From the NCBI GenBank assembly GCA_024663395.1, contig JANFAH010000013.1, forward strand, positions 1,178,001 through 1,242,000: a stretch of DNA of 64,000 nt, given 5' to 3'. Origin of the DNA: Pisolithus tinctorius. Taxonomy: Eukaryota; Basidiomycota; Agaricomycetes; Boletales; Pisolithaceae. The notes beneath the pieces were generated by a model that made no database searches, was not told the origin of the DNA, and saw only the letters and a list, made by a program, of their open reading frames with translations. Positions 54,701 to 64,000 of this stretch are shown here, one piece after another (the first letter of the stretch is position 1; every line of letters begins with the position of its first letter). A program made the translations under genes and the position numbers.

Positions 54701-55326
54701 ACTTCATCTTCTGGGCCGAGTGGGTCACCATTTTGAAATCCACGGGTCTATCCCCTTATTTCATGGTACATGGTGTCGAACCGCTGTTCCCATTCGACCT
54801 TGCAGAGGCTACTTTCCTTTTACCCCTATCCCGCGATGAGGTGACACCGCTGACTACCACAGAACTGATAGCTTGGCGAGCGCGCCAGTTGCAGAAGCGT
54901 CAGGATGACTTAGACCAGGTCCGCGGCAACATCCTCCACGCACACTTCCAGTCTATCCAGCAGTTCGAAACCGCCTTTCAGCATCGCATTAAAGACCATA
55001 ACTTCGCTCCCGGCACCCTCGTGCTCGTTCGCAACTCCCGCGTAGAGAAAGAACTGAACCGGAAGACAAAGCCGTGGTACACCGGTCCCATGGTTGTCCT
55101 TCGTCAGACCACTGGGGGCTCGTACCTACTGGCCGAGCTGGATGGATCCATCTCCAAACTCCGCTTCGCTGCATTCTGCTTACTTCCCTACCACCCGCGG
55201 TCTCAGACCCGCGCAACCGTAACTCGCATTACTGGGTTAGATGATGAAGAACTAGACCACCTTCTTGAAGAGGCTGAGGATGACCCCACTGATGATGATG
55301 TGGAGGCTTTTTCCGCAGACAGCTGA
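51715..55326 (+). CDS. pol: TE3 pol: reverse transcriptase, RNase H, integrase (intact)
   Basis: 1203 codons uninterrupted; it probably has no start of its own (the ATG at 51715 lies in the slippery region) and is made by -1 frameshifting. RT from about residue 235 (MYEPSTAAYRSRWFCVVKKD), LVHDLQPLN, catalytic FIDD at 361-364. RNase H-like VVLAVDTS with D534. Integrase zinc region H812-x4-H817 and C847-x2-C850. Catalytic triad candidates D877 (HIDTM), D935 (VTDNG) and E970 (NGIVE). GPY/F-like module around 1085-1150 (WYTGPMVVLRQTTGGSYLLA). Acidic tail. Domain order PR-RT-RH-IN is that of Gypsy/Metaviridae. No chromodomain recognised. Confidence 0.97.
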   Translation: MGFLNIDDPPNGRGEPTKTSCFLFSRCYPFLSPTVSSLAFTSTNFSLPAAPVPRNIPTGIPSPAFTFLSSTQTILNPSAIATFGSVYRLDPAVRTLVYKPVAKKVRTVPAPMAEEYRIVCSLPDDPPAGLQPLPTHPPDFAPGVRFTAERAAELDLNPADWLWPEELKLVTWLVSVHELAFAWDITECGHLDERYFPPVKIPTIPHTPWVQRNIPILNAIHAQVIDMIKDRIKSSMYEPSTAAYRSRWFCVVKKDGKSLRLVHDLQPLNAVTICDASVPPFVEHLAESFAGYAVYAMMDLYSGYDQRALHVDSRDLTTFGTPLGPHRLTTLPQGHANAVQVYQGDTAFVLQDEIPHHTLPFIDDVPVKSETTHYQRADGSYETIPENPGIRKFIWNHCIVVNRILQHLQNVGATVSAKKFVLAAPSAVIVGHKCTFEGRIPEESKVQKIRDWPECRNLTQVRSFLGVCGVLRIFIKDFAKITRPLVALTRKDVPFTWDELQRAAMQRLKEEIVKSPALRRIDYECGREVVLAVDTSVIAVGYILYQLGEDGRWYPSRFGSITLNEVESRYSQAKLELYGLFRALRAVRVYIFSLTNFTVEVDAKYIKGMINNPDLQPNATINRWIAGVLLFSFKLVHVPADKHAGPDGLSRCLQSELDLPEVDDHEDWLDHFYSFSTQVVNDHPPPMSLSSQDQHSLPPPAYHRVSLPPPASFYLAFSATADANNPSDTPDDPAIPQSAKARAREAKMEMIRAFLATRERPPDLTDAQYSSFFNSASRFFLLDGNLWCREPHGRHQLVVDASKRYRLIKEAHDDLGHKGVFTVRTHLLLRFWWPLLVEDVKWYVRTCHECQIRQTQKLHIPPTVPMIGGLFHKAHIDTMLMPKAGGYRYIVQARCALTSYPEWRMLHAENSTALASFIFEDILCRWGPLTEIVTDNGPAFVQALDALAAQYHIRHIRISPYNSQANGIVECRHYDVHEAIMKSCENDDRRWHTVVHFIFWAEWVTILKSTGLSPYFMVHGVEPLFPFDLAEATFLLPLSRDEVTPLTTTELIAWRARQLQKRQDDLDQVRGNILHAHFQSIQQFETAFQHRIKDHNFAPGTLVLVRNSRVEKELNRKTKPWYTGPMVVLRQTTGGSYLLAELDGSISKLRFAAFCLLPYHPRSQTRATVTRITGLDDEELDHLLEEAEDDPTDDDVEAFSADS
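51718..51727 (+). promoter_or_regulatory. TE3 -1 ribosomal frameshift site GGGTTTT plus stop
   Basis: The gag-pro frame reads TGG GGT TTT TGA; the heptamer G GGT TTT spans 51718-51724. Slippage by -1 enters the pol frame as GGG TTT TTG AAT. Same site and same position relative to the stop as in TE2. No stimulatory structure was computed. Confidence 0.85.
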
Positions 55327-56239
55327 CTATCTGTCCTTTCCAGTATCCACAGTTTGTCCATCGCGCTATTCCTCCGTACCCTCTTCTCCCACGATACCCA
55401 TACCTCTTTCTGCGGCCTCGCCCGCCTCCCCGCGGCTTCTCCTACTACGCTCGTTCCTTCTCCCATGCTGACTGGGGACAGTCAGTGTTCAAAGTCCCCT
55501 GCAGGGGTGACCAGCATACCACTTGATCCACCCGATATCAGACATAGTTTGTTTCCTTTTATCTGTCTTACCCCGGGTTTCGTCCGGAGACCTCTATTTC
55601 ACCCCAGGTTTCGTCCGGTGATTCTACTGATAGCTAGTCCTCGCTCAAAAAACATATCTTACAAAAAGTCCAAAACCGTCCAGAAAAATAACAAAACACC
55701 GAATAAGTATATAGCCAAAACACCGTCTCTCCTATCTCTCTTACTAGTCTCGCTGATACCGTCCTCGGCCGCTTTACACCGTGGATACTTGCAACCACCC
55801 CGCACAATTCTTCTTCGAATGCGCAGTCAGCGTGCGCCCCTTGATCTATTTTTCTTTCGATTCTCCTTCCGCTTCCTTACAATTAATACCCAAAGACCGT
55901 CACAGTTACCCGATAAACAGTCCCTTCGCTCTCTCTCCATCATTCCGTCACATCCTACCATCAAGATCGTTTCATGAGGACTTACCGTTGAGAGAAGTCG
56001 AAAGCCGCAGTGATTTAACTTCAACTAAAGAAATTATTTCTGGCGGTACCCCGCGCTCTCTACGATACCGCAGCCGATTCAGGGCCAGTTCCTTGCCTGG
56101 CGGACAGAAGTCCTTCGCAGTGCCTTACGTCGCATCCGCATCGGACGAGCGAAGATTTGATATATTTCCACGCACAATGCGCAGGAAGACAGCAATGCAG
56201 GGTATAGTACAAACGGGGATCTACAAACGGTATGATCGT
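55327..56239. other. TE3 spacer between pol and antisense gene
   Basis: Contains a hairpin-type sequence (55468-55512, below), a two-copy repeat of GGTTTCGTCCGG (about 55577 and 55607), and T/C-rich sequence. Plus frames here are not convincing. Confidence 0.4.
55468..55512 (+). repeat. Hairpin-type repeat, copy 1 (also at 57609)
   Basis: CTGACTGGGGACAGTCAG is an inverted repeat (CTGACT..AGTCAG), followed by AAGTCCCCTGCAGG. The same arrangement is found at 57609-57656 as CTGACCGGGGACGGTCAG followed by AAGTCCCCCGCAGG, directly abutting the 3' LTR. The pair brackets the antisense gene. Confidence 0.7.
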
Positions 56240-57336
56240 CTACTCTACTCCCAGCTTTGCCAGGGCCTCTGACAGCTGCTCGATGCGGACTTGAAGGCGA
56301 AGGTTTGCTGCATGCGCAGCCACGGCCTCGGCCCTGACCATCCCAAGGGCTTGCGAGATATCCAAGGTGGTCTTGCCATCAAACCCACCACGCACTGGCG
56401 CCTTACCCTTGCCGCGCGCGCGGGTTTCGACCACCTCCACATCGTCGCCATGGGCCCGTTTGGAAGGGCCAGCCCTCGGTGCCTTGGTCGATCGCGCTGC
56501 ACCCTGTCAACCCCGGACACGTCGGAATGCGGCCACCGCTCACCTACTGATGCCCTGGCCTGCGCCTTCTTCCCAGTCCCCTTGTTGGACTTCTCACACC
56601 TTTGCTTCATCTTCACGCACCCGTCGCACGTCTTGCCGCTCGGTCCGATGCATGACATGCCTTTGAGGGCGCACCGTGCGCAGGGCACCGGATGCAGTAC
56701 CGCCCCGGGGGAGATGGTTATCTTCGGCTTGTCGTCATCATTGCCCTTGGCGACGGCCTGCCGAGAACGCTGTGTTGCCGTGGTGTCAGTAAAACTACCT
56801 GGCATACCTGCGGAGACTTACCTTGCGCGCCGGCTGAGGGACTTCCACGTGTGTCATCCTTACGGACGCAACAGGCTCGGCAGCACTTGCCCCTTGCCCC
56901 TCGGCGCCCTGCGAAGCTTCCTCCTCCATCCGCACGTCCTCGTCAACCTTGAGCCGTGCGATCTCCTCCGACACCCACTGCTCATATGCCTCGTCTGCCT
57001 CCGCTACCGCCGGACCATCTGCCGCGTCTATCTTCGTGTCGACATCGAGCTCTCTGCCGTGCTCGACAAGCAGGAACACTTCGCCCTGGGCAATGATCAA
57101 TGCTACGACTCTCTACCCAAACGAGCGCTTACCGATCGCTTCTCCCAACGTCACAGCCACATCACTTTCTCCTCCCACAGGTCTTCCCTGTCGTCCGGCA
57201 TGCACTTCGCCTCAGCAACCAAGGCTGTGGACACGGCAATGAACTTCGCCTTCAGAGCAGTCTTCTCTGCTTCGATCGGGTCGGGGGTGGCTGCGCATAC
57301 GAGCTGAGAGAGACGGGGGGCACGGCTGGAAGACAT
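56240..57336 (-). CDS. TE3 antisense gene: Zn2Cys6 zinc-cluster protein (intact four-exon model)
   Basis: ATG at 57336 (MSSSRAPRLSQLVCAATPDP). Exons 57336-57166, 57085-56822, 56757-56548 and 56503-56240; all introns are GT..AG and phase 0, giving about 302 residues. Exon 2 is acidic and Ala/Glu-rich. Exon 3 carries CARCALKGMSC and CDGCVKMKQRC: C-x2-C-x6-C-x7-C-x2-C-x6-C, identical in spacing to the TE2 protein and matching Zn2Cys6. Exon 4 is basic, then ends in a heptad-like helix (LRLQVRIEQLSEALAKLGVE). The first splice is the least certain: an alternative GTAAGC donor at about 57132 would include a TGA at 57151-57153. Likely a nuclear DNA-binding protein. Confidence 0.75.
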
Positions 57337-57608
57337 GATGAGAACGATAGAAGGGGTTGATGATGGGAGGAAAGAATCAAATCGATGCGAAGGTTTGAGC
57401 CACGCACTAACAATTATATACTTAGCGGCCATGAGGCGCTTATGTCATCGGTCCGGACGCCTATACGCAGTATTCAACGGCCTTCTTGCGTCCCTCGGCT
57501 CTATGCTTCCTTCGCTTCTACGCGGAACTCTCCGGTATTCTCGAACCCTCGGCACCACACCGTTGCCATCACCACGTGGCAAGCTATTTATGTCCTCCAC
57601 GCCACGTG

Positions 57609-57656
57609 GCTGACCGGGGACGGTCAGCATCTAAGTCCCCCGCAGGTGTGAGGAAT
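57609..57656 (+). repeat. Hairpin-type repeat, copy 2
   Basis: CTGACCGGGGACGGTCAG then AAGTCCCCCGCAGG directly before the 3' LTR. In TE2 the corresponding position reads CAGTCCCCGGGAGG before the LTR, so the AGTCCCC..AGG part is conserved and may be the plus-strand priming region. Confidence 0.65.
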
Positions 57657-57955
57657 CCGCATTCCCTGGACGCGTAAGCCCCTATCATTAACCGTTCCGT
57701 GGCTACTGTTACGTCCGCTCCCATCTCATGTTCACCATTGTTCACGTGCTACCTTCCCACGCCCTCGCTCCCTCTCGTGCGGAGCTATACCCACGGCCGC
57801 TGTGCTCCAGTCGTAGTTTTTCCTCGGACTCTTTTCTTGTCACGGTCTCTGTTTCTTTAGTGCTTGTAGTTATACCCTCGGCCTCTGTTCGGCCAATCTT
57901 GTTTGCACACGCTGTCACAGCGAGTTTTCCACTATATAGTACCCTGTTATATGTA
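57657..57955 (+). repeat. TE3 3' LTR, truncated
   Basis: TGTGAGGAATCCGCATTCCC onward, close to identical with 48564-48830. Similarity becomes weak after about 57925 and ends near 57955. Confidence 0.8.
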
Positions 57956-58485
57956 ATACAATACATCAATCTCACACTTGGAGTTTGTGATGGCATACTG
58001 AAAAAATCCATACTTGAAGTTTAGATCCTTTTCTACACGTTTGCTCAGGTTTGAAGTCAGAGCGAACATCTAATCATTGTGTAAACAATAAGTATGGATG
58101 AATAGCAGATGTTGTCCAAGATAGGAAGTTATGTCAACACGTGCAGTGCAGGGTGAAACTTTAAGTTTTGTCCTAATTTGCATAACTGACAATACACGAA
58201 GTGCTGCCAAAATTCCAGTAACAGATTTTACTTCAAGTCTAGAATTAGTGTTCCTACACATGCTTGCACTTGAAGTTTCGCCACTGTCTATACTAATCGC
58301 CCGACAGTCACCTGTTCATCGCCCAATGATCGCCCTGTTGTCGCAAAACAGTCGCCCAGCGTGATCATCCTATAATTATCATAGCTATTGTTACATGGTC
58401 ATCATATTTCCCTAAGTAGATCCTACAAATTTTTTTCCATGATGCCTTGACATTTGTCAGTCCTATCATTGCAAGAATTCAACAG
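57956..58485. repeat. Possible subterminal repeats of the Tnp2 transposon
   Basis: Short words of the type ACTTGAAGTTT in both orientations at about 57979, 58013, 58155, 58228 and 58266. CACTA-type elements often have such repeats near their ends as transposase-binding sites. No CACTA terminus or inverted partner beyond 62307 was found, so the assignment is tentative. Confidence 0.4.
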
Positions 58486-61400
58486 TCAAATCAGAGTGGC
58501 ATGAGACAGAGCTTCACTCACTCGACTCAACGTAAGAATGACAACACGGTCATCAGATATCGGCCACCGTGCGCAGTGACTCATAACCCATGATACCTCG
58601 ACTTTCTCCAGTGTTGTGGAAAGCATGCGGCTGTAGGTCTTTGCTGGGAAATGTGGGTAGCATGCAAAGGGGTCATTTGTGCCTTTGTTCAAAACCAGGG
58701 GACACTGCCGGCAGACAGCAAATGTGGACCGTCCATCCTGTTCGTATATGTATTTGATGCTCGCAGGAACTGGAGGCAAAGATCGGTTGCCTGACAGGTG
58801 AATCAGAGCAAGTACCACAGGAACCAGAAGTGAAATCCATCACCTGATGGGTGAAACATAATCAGAGAGTTTCCTACATGAGTGGCAATGCGGCTATAGA
58901 CCACTCCACCATATCTGATATGGGCCTGCAGCATCACATCCTGTTTATGAATCAAGTTGTACAGGTCTGGAGGGGTAGCAGTTGACTTCCTCGTCCAGGA
59001 ACAATCAGAGTCGTATTCATTGTCATTGCCATAAGCATGATCTAAGAGGACCTTGCATTCTTGGACTGCATTGGGACAATCCGGGCGGGAGAGCCAGCTG
59101 CGGAGGCGTGCACCCCTGAGATAGGAACGTAGCATTGTTGCCTCCAATTCACCTGTATGAAATGAGAATAATGTCTTCCCGAAATTGACATTGTTTGACT
59201 CACCGGATTTGTGGTTGGTGGGGAGACGCTGGAGAACACCGATTAAGCGCTCGAAAGGAAAGGTCCACCATGAATGGACGGGTCCAAAAAGGATAAGGTA
59301 GTCATATATATGAAAGGCAGCATGATGATTTGGACGCAAGTTGAATGTCAGATGTACTTGTTTCAGGTTCCCGACATAACGTGCAATGTACGAGCAGTAT
59401 GCATTAGCCCTTTGAGTACTCATTATCCAGGAGCATGCGATGTTGACCAGGGAAACGAGGTCCATAGTATGATCCAGAATAAACTTGTCACCTGGCTTCA
59501 GTTCATCGACATCAGGTGCTCCCCACAAGCTGATGAGGGCGAGAGGGATATGAACAGTGATGAGTGTCCGCCACTCATCTGCTTTAATTGTTCCAGCAGA
59601 TGGATGGCCAAAGTTAGCTGGCGCTGAACTGAACCATGATGGCAGTACTGTGTTCCGTATAACATTGTGGATGCAACCTAAGATCTTTGTTGTGTCATAG
59701 CGATCTCGTACATGCTTTTGCACGCTGGAAAACAATGGCATCGTTTGGCGCTAAGAAGACTATAAACAATCGCAATCTTTGTGGAAGAAAGACGACACCT
59801 CACCCATTCAACTAAAGCTTTGGCATAAGCAATCTTATACACTCTGCCGGTCTTCAATGGTGCACAGCCCAGACTCTGACAGACAAATTTGAGCGCGTTG
59901 AAGTTTTTGCGGTAGAGTGATTCCTGAAGAGTTGTGAACGCTGAAGCCAGAGGTGTGTCTTGTGAAGATATCGGAGAAACGAGCAGTGTATGAATCGCAG
60001 ATACTTGAATGATTTCCTTCTGAGTCAGCGAGGTAGTGGTTGGGTCAGCTTGGATGAAGTCGTGGTGGAAGGCAGGGAATTTCGAGGTTGTTGTCACTGA
60101 ATCTTCTGTAGATAACCCCAACAGAGTGCGTACGTGGTGTTGGACCAGCCCCTCCAGAATGCAATGCATTGAATCGATGACGAGTTGACGTGTGGGATCC
60201 CAGTAAGGAAGACGCCAAAGTTCCGAGTAGTGTACACCATGATCTTTGAAGAGTCGCTCTCGGTCTGCAGATGAGACTGCATCCCACCATTGCTCAGCAT
60301 GAAAACGAAGTTTATCTCGATCCCGGGGAGCCCAATGCTCACGGTCAACTCTACCATAGTTATTCTTATGATAGCAATCGCACACACTGCAGAAAAAGTG
60401 GCTGCCGACGCCAGCGAGTGCTGCCAGATGACGAGCAGTAGGAAGATCACACACGACGAGTGCGATGGCACTGCGAGTGACCCGACCATCAGGGAATTTA
60501 GCTGTTTTTGAGAAGCGGATGCCACGTTCCCAAGCAAGGAGCAAGTCGTCGATCAAGGGACGTATGTAATGATTAAGTTTTTCTAGGGATGGCTGTTTCG
60601 GGCCAGGAATAATACCTGCTGAACATGAGTGTTCATTCTCCGGACACTCTTGTGAATGAGAACGTACCAGCTAAGTATAGGTTTTCTGGCTTGTAGCGGA
60701 TGTCCAGCGGTAAATTAAGGCAAGCCATGGATATGATTCCTGAAGATACGGTCGCCCCATGCTGACGCATCCCCTCTGGGTTGAAGAAATCGACATGTAG
60801 CGCAAAAGCATAGCGGCCTTCATCTCCCCTGTCAACGAAGAGTTTACCTGGTTGGGGACCTGTAAACTGGCGGAGGAACTCAGCTTCAAAGGGATTCGTG
60901 ACAAAGCGAGGTGGTGACAAGTGGAGTGACTTTGCGAGGTCATCGCAAGCTGTGTCCATCATAATTTCGATGTCGTGACAGGAAAGGAGGCCGGCGAGGT
61001 AGTCTTTGAAGTCATGGTACAGAAAAACTTTCTTGGGATGAAGCTGACCATCAGAACGTTCGTCCAGCAGCGGTTCACCACAGACAGTCTCGGGTGTAGG
61101 ACGATTGGTACAGTGGGGGGGGTAACTTGCAATCTTGGAGTCATTCGCATATGTTGGTGCATATGTACAATGACAACTGCAGATGGCATAAGGAATGGTG
61201 TTACCCGTGAGCTTGAATTTGCCGAGGGCGCTGGCGATAGACGATGGGATTTGTGCGAGGATGTTTTCATGAGAGACACTAAGCTGTCCACTGGTATCCT
61301 TGAAGGCGAGGAACAGTAGAAGGGAAAGGGCGTTCATGATAAAGTTGCCTGCCTGAGTACCGACATCCATTACTATACTGCAGATGACGCCAATGACCAG

Positions 61401-62307
61401 TGTGACTTGTGCGATAGTGTCCATATGATTGACGGGAGAGCAATATTGGTCATCTGCCAGAAATGTCACCTTGAGTTCAGAGCTAGGGCTAGGGCTAGAA
61501 TCACTACACACCGGCCACGAAAGGTACAGGCTGAAAGTCTTCAGGGGATGGTGTCACAGGCCTACTTTTGAGTATGGATTCTAGCTCATCCATAGTTTCG
61601 ATGACCACTCTCTTGCGCGCAACTACGCAATTGGCACGGCACTTTATGTCGTTGGTTGCCTGGCGGAGCAGACTAAGTTCTCTGCTGACGGTAGTAAAAC
61701 TTTGTCCATCCAGCAGAAGGTGGGAACATCTTTGTATTCGGGAGTCAATATTTGATAAAACCTTCATAGCCCTGCTAGTTTGCTGACGAACATTCCTGAT
61801 CTGAGGACAGGTATCGTGTGGAATGGCTTTGGCAGTCGATAATGGTGGCTGAGCACTCGTGGGGGCGCAGGAGAAGCTCGATGTATTCATGAGACGGTGG
61901 AGAGATTGGGTGATACCGGAAGTGATAGAAATAGGGTTTCGCGGACCAGCCAGGATGTCAGCAGTGGCTCCCATCTGCTGGAATTCCTCATGGGAGTTCC
62001 ACATTTTAGAAGCACGGGACATGGAGTTTGGACCATCGTCGGTGATGGTAAGAGCCACTAAATGGCTAGCTAGGGCATCTGAAGGAGAGGCTAATTCTGA
62101 TGATTCAAGTACATGTTCCGGAAGAGTTCTATCTAGAGCACGAGGTAGTGTTCGGTGGGTATGGGGGTCTGCTCGAGGGGATTCACTTCGCTGTTTTATG
62201 TGTTTCAGATGCAGCGACAAACGATGGGAGTCCATGAGAACACCCCTGCCATTTTCCCTGACGCATTCTTCGCAGGTGCACCACTTCAGGACGGGTGAGG
62301 CAGGCAT
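58486..62307 (-). CDS. Tnp2-type transposase 2 (CACTA/En-Spm-like)
   Basis: Multi-exon on the minus strand. ATG at 62307 (MPASPVLKWCTCEECVRENG) gives an N-terminal Cys motif typical of these proteins. The core (61511-60633, no ATG of its own; an exon join is needed near 61505) has DFFNPEGMRQHGATVSSGII and LNLPLDIRYKPENLYLA. An intron of about 50 bases (about 60619-60668) restores GIIPGPKQPSLEKLNHYIRP, followed by CDLPTARHLAALAGV, SELWRLPYWDPTRQLVIDSM and H. Exon 59741-58850 has FPFERLIGVLQRLPTNHKSG and HPSG; a 55-base intron leads to the C-terminal block (58803-58486) with DPFACYPHFPAKTYSRM and SHCARWPISDDRVVILTLSR. No nonsense codon is needed in this model, so it may be functional. Confidence 0.8.
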
Positions 62308-64000
62308 AACAGCAACCTGTAATTGTATTAGTACAACATTCACATATGCCACTATGTAGTCATACCTAGAACGATAGACAGTGAGCTCACAAATGAAGCA
62401 GTAGAGGAATATCTGTGTCACAGCACAAGAACAAGTACGGGCAATGGCCAAGACTGGGCAGGCTGCAGTCGCTTTTATATCCTAGAATGAGAAGAAGAAC
62501 AAGACAAATTGCCATTGACCGGTACATACTTGCGATGAAACACAGACCCTGCCAAGCGCTGTTCATCCTCCGCTACGATTCATGCATCATGAAAAACAAG
62601 ATCCTATATAAAGAAAATTCGTCAGCATACATGAGTTGAGAACAAGGCCGCCGACAGGCTGGCACTATGGAGTAGCATAAGAACAACTGCCACTGGTCGA
62701 TACACAACTATAAAATGAATGTAGTCCTACAATGATCTATTGACGAATTGAATATGGTAGATGTTAGACAATATGGATTGAAACCATATTTGGATTAACG
62801 TTGGACTCACTCATGCACGTCTTGACGACGTTGGGTTTCTAGCTTCGCGACCTTGTCAATTGGTCGTCAAGCGGTTTGGAAACGCATTCAGATTGGAAAA
62901 CAATAAAAAATTATCGCCACGATGGCCGCTAAAAAGGTAGCAAGACCTAGGTATGCTTAATTAATTAGATTAAACATGTACGCAGAGTTAGTATGCGACC
63001 AACCTGTGTGTGGTGACAGGTATGCGACGTCATGGGTTATAGGGACCTGCAGATAATTATTAATGGTCCTGGAGTATGTAGTCAGATTGATAACCAAGTA
63101 AGCAGCATACTTTGTGCTTATCTTTATTGAATGCCGCGTCACATTGTTGCTTCCTCAGGCATATGAATTTTATTATATCTTCGTCTACACTCATATTATT
63201 GAAATTCTACAGTACTCATCAGTTTCGCGTTGATGGTCGCATCGCACCATCTTCGCAAAGACTACTATTAATATTGATGTAATTCTAATTCTAATACTAC
63301 GGTGTCTAATGCTAAAGTGGTGGGCTGCGAGCGAAGAAGGTTAATAGATTGCTGAGTACTAAGAAGTGACGAGCGACTTGCCTGTAGGTGGTGGAAAGAA
63401 GGAAAAAGTGTTCGTGAGAAATTTCGTCGTTGATATACTGAACGCAACTCACGCTCACGTGCTCCCGTTAGGTGGCGTAAGCTTACCGCTGATATAACCG
63501 TGCCGTGGAAGTTTCAATGTTATCACGCGCTCTAAAGAGTATTCCAAAATGAAAATGTCATCACATTCATACGAGACGACATGCAAGATGACATGCAGTC
63601 ATCTAAACAATAGGGCATATAAGTGGGTATGCGGGTTATAGCTGTAAGTTTGTGCGAGATGTACACGTATGATAGATTCTAGGCACAAAGGTACAAGTTA
63701 TTGGGGTTGGCTGTATCCAGCACATTGACTACTCACCTACAGTTCAAGTCGGACAGTTCACTCGGGTGAGGAGTCTCTTCTTATCTTTTGCCGGTGCCTT
63801 GATGAAAGGTACTTGAGACGAAGGTGGATCATATCGATAACAGGCCAACAGTGCTCGTAGTCCTCGAGTCGCAGGAACCGTTGCCTGGCCTAAAATGAGT
63901 GAGTAAATTCCCTCCGGACACAATAAATAACCTACAATGCCTGTGACTTTCTGAACAGCCTTGAAATCCTGGTAGCTCCTGCTTTTCGTCGTATCGAGAT
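62308..64000. other. A/T-rich region without supported genes
   Basis: No frame with a recognisable motif on either strand. Contains an inverted pair CTTGACGAC (62821) and GTCGTCAAG (62868). The rest shows nothing I can interpret. Confidence 0.4.

Larger units (their letters stand above)
48564..57955 (+). mobile_element. TE3: Gypsy-type LTR retrotransposon with intact pol and an antisense Zn2Cys6 gene
   Basis: 5' LTR 48564-49217. The 3' LTR starts at 57657 and matches the 5' LTR closely to about 57925, then weakly to about 57955, where it is lost, so no target duplication can be read. Order: LTR, primer site, gag (two frameshifts), protease, GGGTTTT slippery site, uninterrupted pol, spacer, antisense four-exon zinc-cluster gene, LTR. 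Closely related in every part to TE2 and better preserved. CCGC is strikingly common on its sense strand. Confidence 0.95.

Noticed and set aside
50075..56700. GTACCG/CGGTAC as a private motif of TE3
   Set aside because: About 14 occurrences against 4-5 expected; too weak by eye to claim.
57151..57153. CGA to TGA stop in the TE3 antisense gene
   Set aside because: It falls in what is better read as intron 1 (GTGATG donor, phase 0), so it was left out of the nonsense list.
61480..61500. GCTAGGG tandem resembling telomere repeat
   Set aside because: Fungal telomere repeats are usually TTAGGG; this is only about three units and lies at an exon junction of the transposase.

Overview
The window looks like a transposon-rich stretch of an Agaricomycete (mushroom-forming basidiomycete) nuclear genome. 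The reasons are: introns of about 45-60 nt with GT..AG ends throughout; protein families typical of that clade (an F-box protein, a GYF-domain protein, a RING protein, TPR remnants of the CHAT-associated type, two Tnp2/CACTA-like transposases); and Gypsy-type LTR retrotransposons whose gag and pol closely resemble each other. No rRNA, tRNA or CRISPR was seen. All identifications are by eye; no search was run.

Layout. 1-2250: non-autonomous terminal-inverted-repeat element with an internal duplication. 2.2-9.4 kb: small multi-exon genes of unknown function, partly decayed, plus a pseudogene fragment of the splicing factor gene syf2; a second syf2 fragment lies inverted at 11.6 kb. 9.6-11.3 kb: intact F-box gene. 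12449-19315: LTR element TE1, with gag but no recognisable pol; it carries a tandem array of intron-like units and a captured piece of a sterol dehydrogenase (Erg26-like) gene. 19.4-20.4 kb: Thr/Pro-rich exons. 20704-25361: Tnp2 transposase 1. 25566-26067 (minus): RING gene. 26922-40925: GYF-domain gene, already mutated and then split by LTR element TE2 (29726-40146, element sense on minus). 41.2-45.4 kb: repeat-rich gene of an unnamed Agaricomycete family. 45.7-46.6 kb: TPR remnant. 47.2-48.2 kb: unknown gene. 48564 to about 57955: LTR element TE3 with an intact 1203-residue pol. 58486-62307 (minus): Tnp2 transposase 2. 62.3-64 kb: no gene seen.

The most interesting system is in TE2 and TE3. 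Each carries, between pol and the 3' LTR and on the opposite strand, a four-exon gene whose third exon encodes a six-cysteine cluster with identical spacing (C-x2-C-x6-C-x7-C-x2-C-x6-C), the Zn2Cys6 (Gal4-type) pattern. Zn2Cys6 proteins generally read CGG triplets. TE2 is saturated with the heptamer CGGAATT: about 50 copies on both strands in 10.4 kb, where about one is expected, in LTRs, gag, pol and the antisense gene alike. This suggests a retrotransposon that encodes its own DNA-binding protein and has filled itself with that protein's sites, comparable in logic to VANC anti-silencing proteins of plant VANDAL transposons. Both elements also share a canonical -1 frameshift heptamer GGGTTTT directly before the gag-pro stop.

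Several reading frames (syf2 copies, Tnp2 1, TE2 gag-pro and pol) are broken by CGA to TGA changes, consistent with deamination of methylated CpG.
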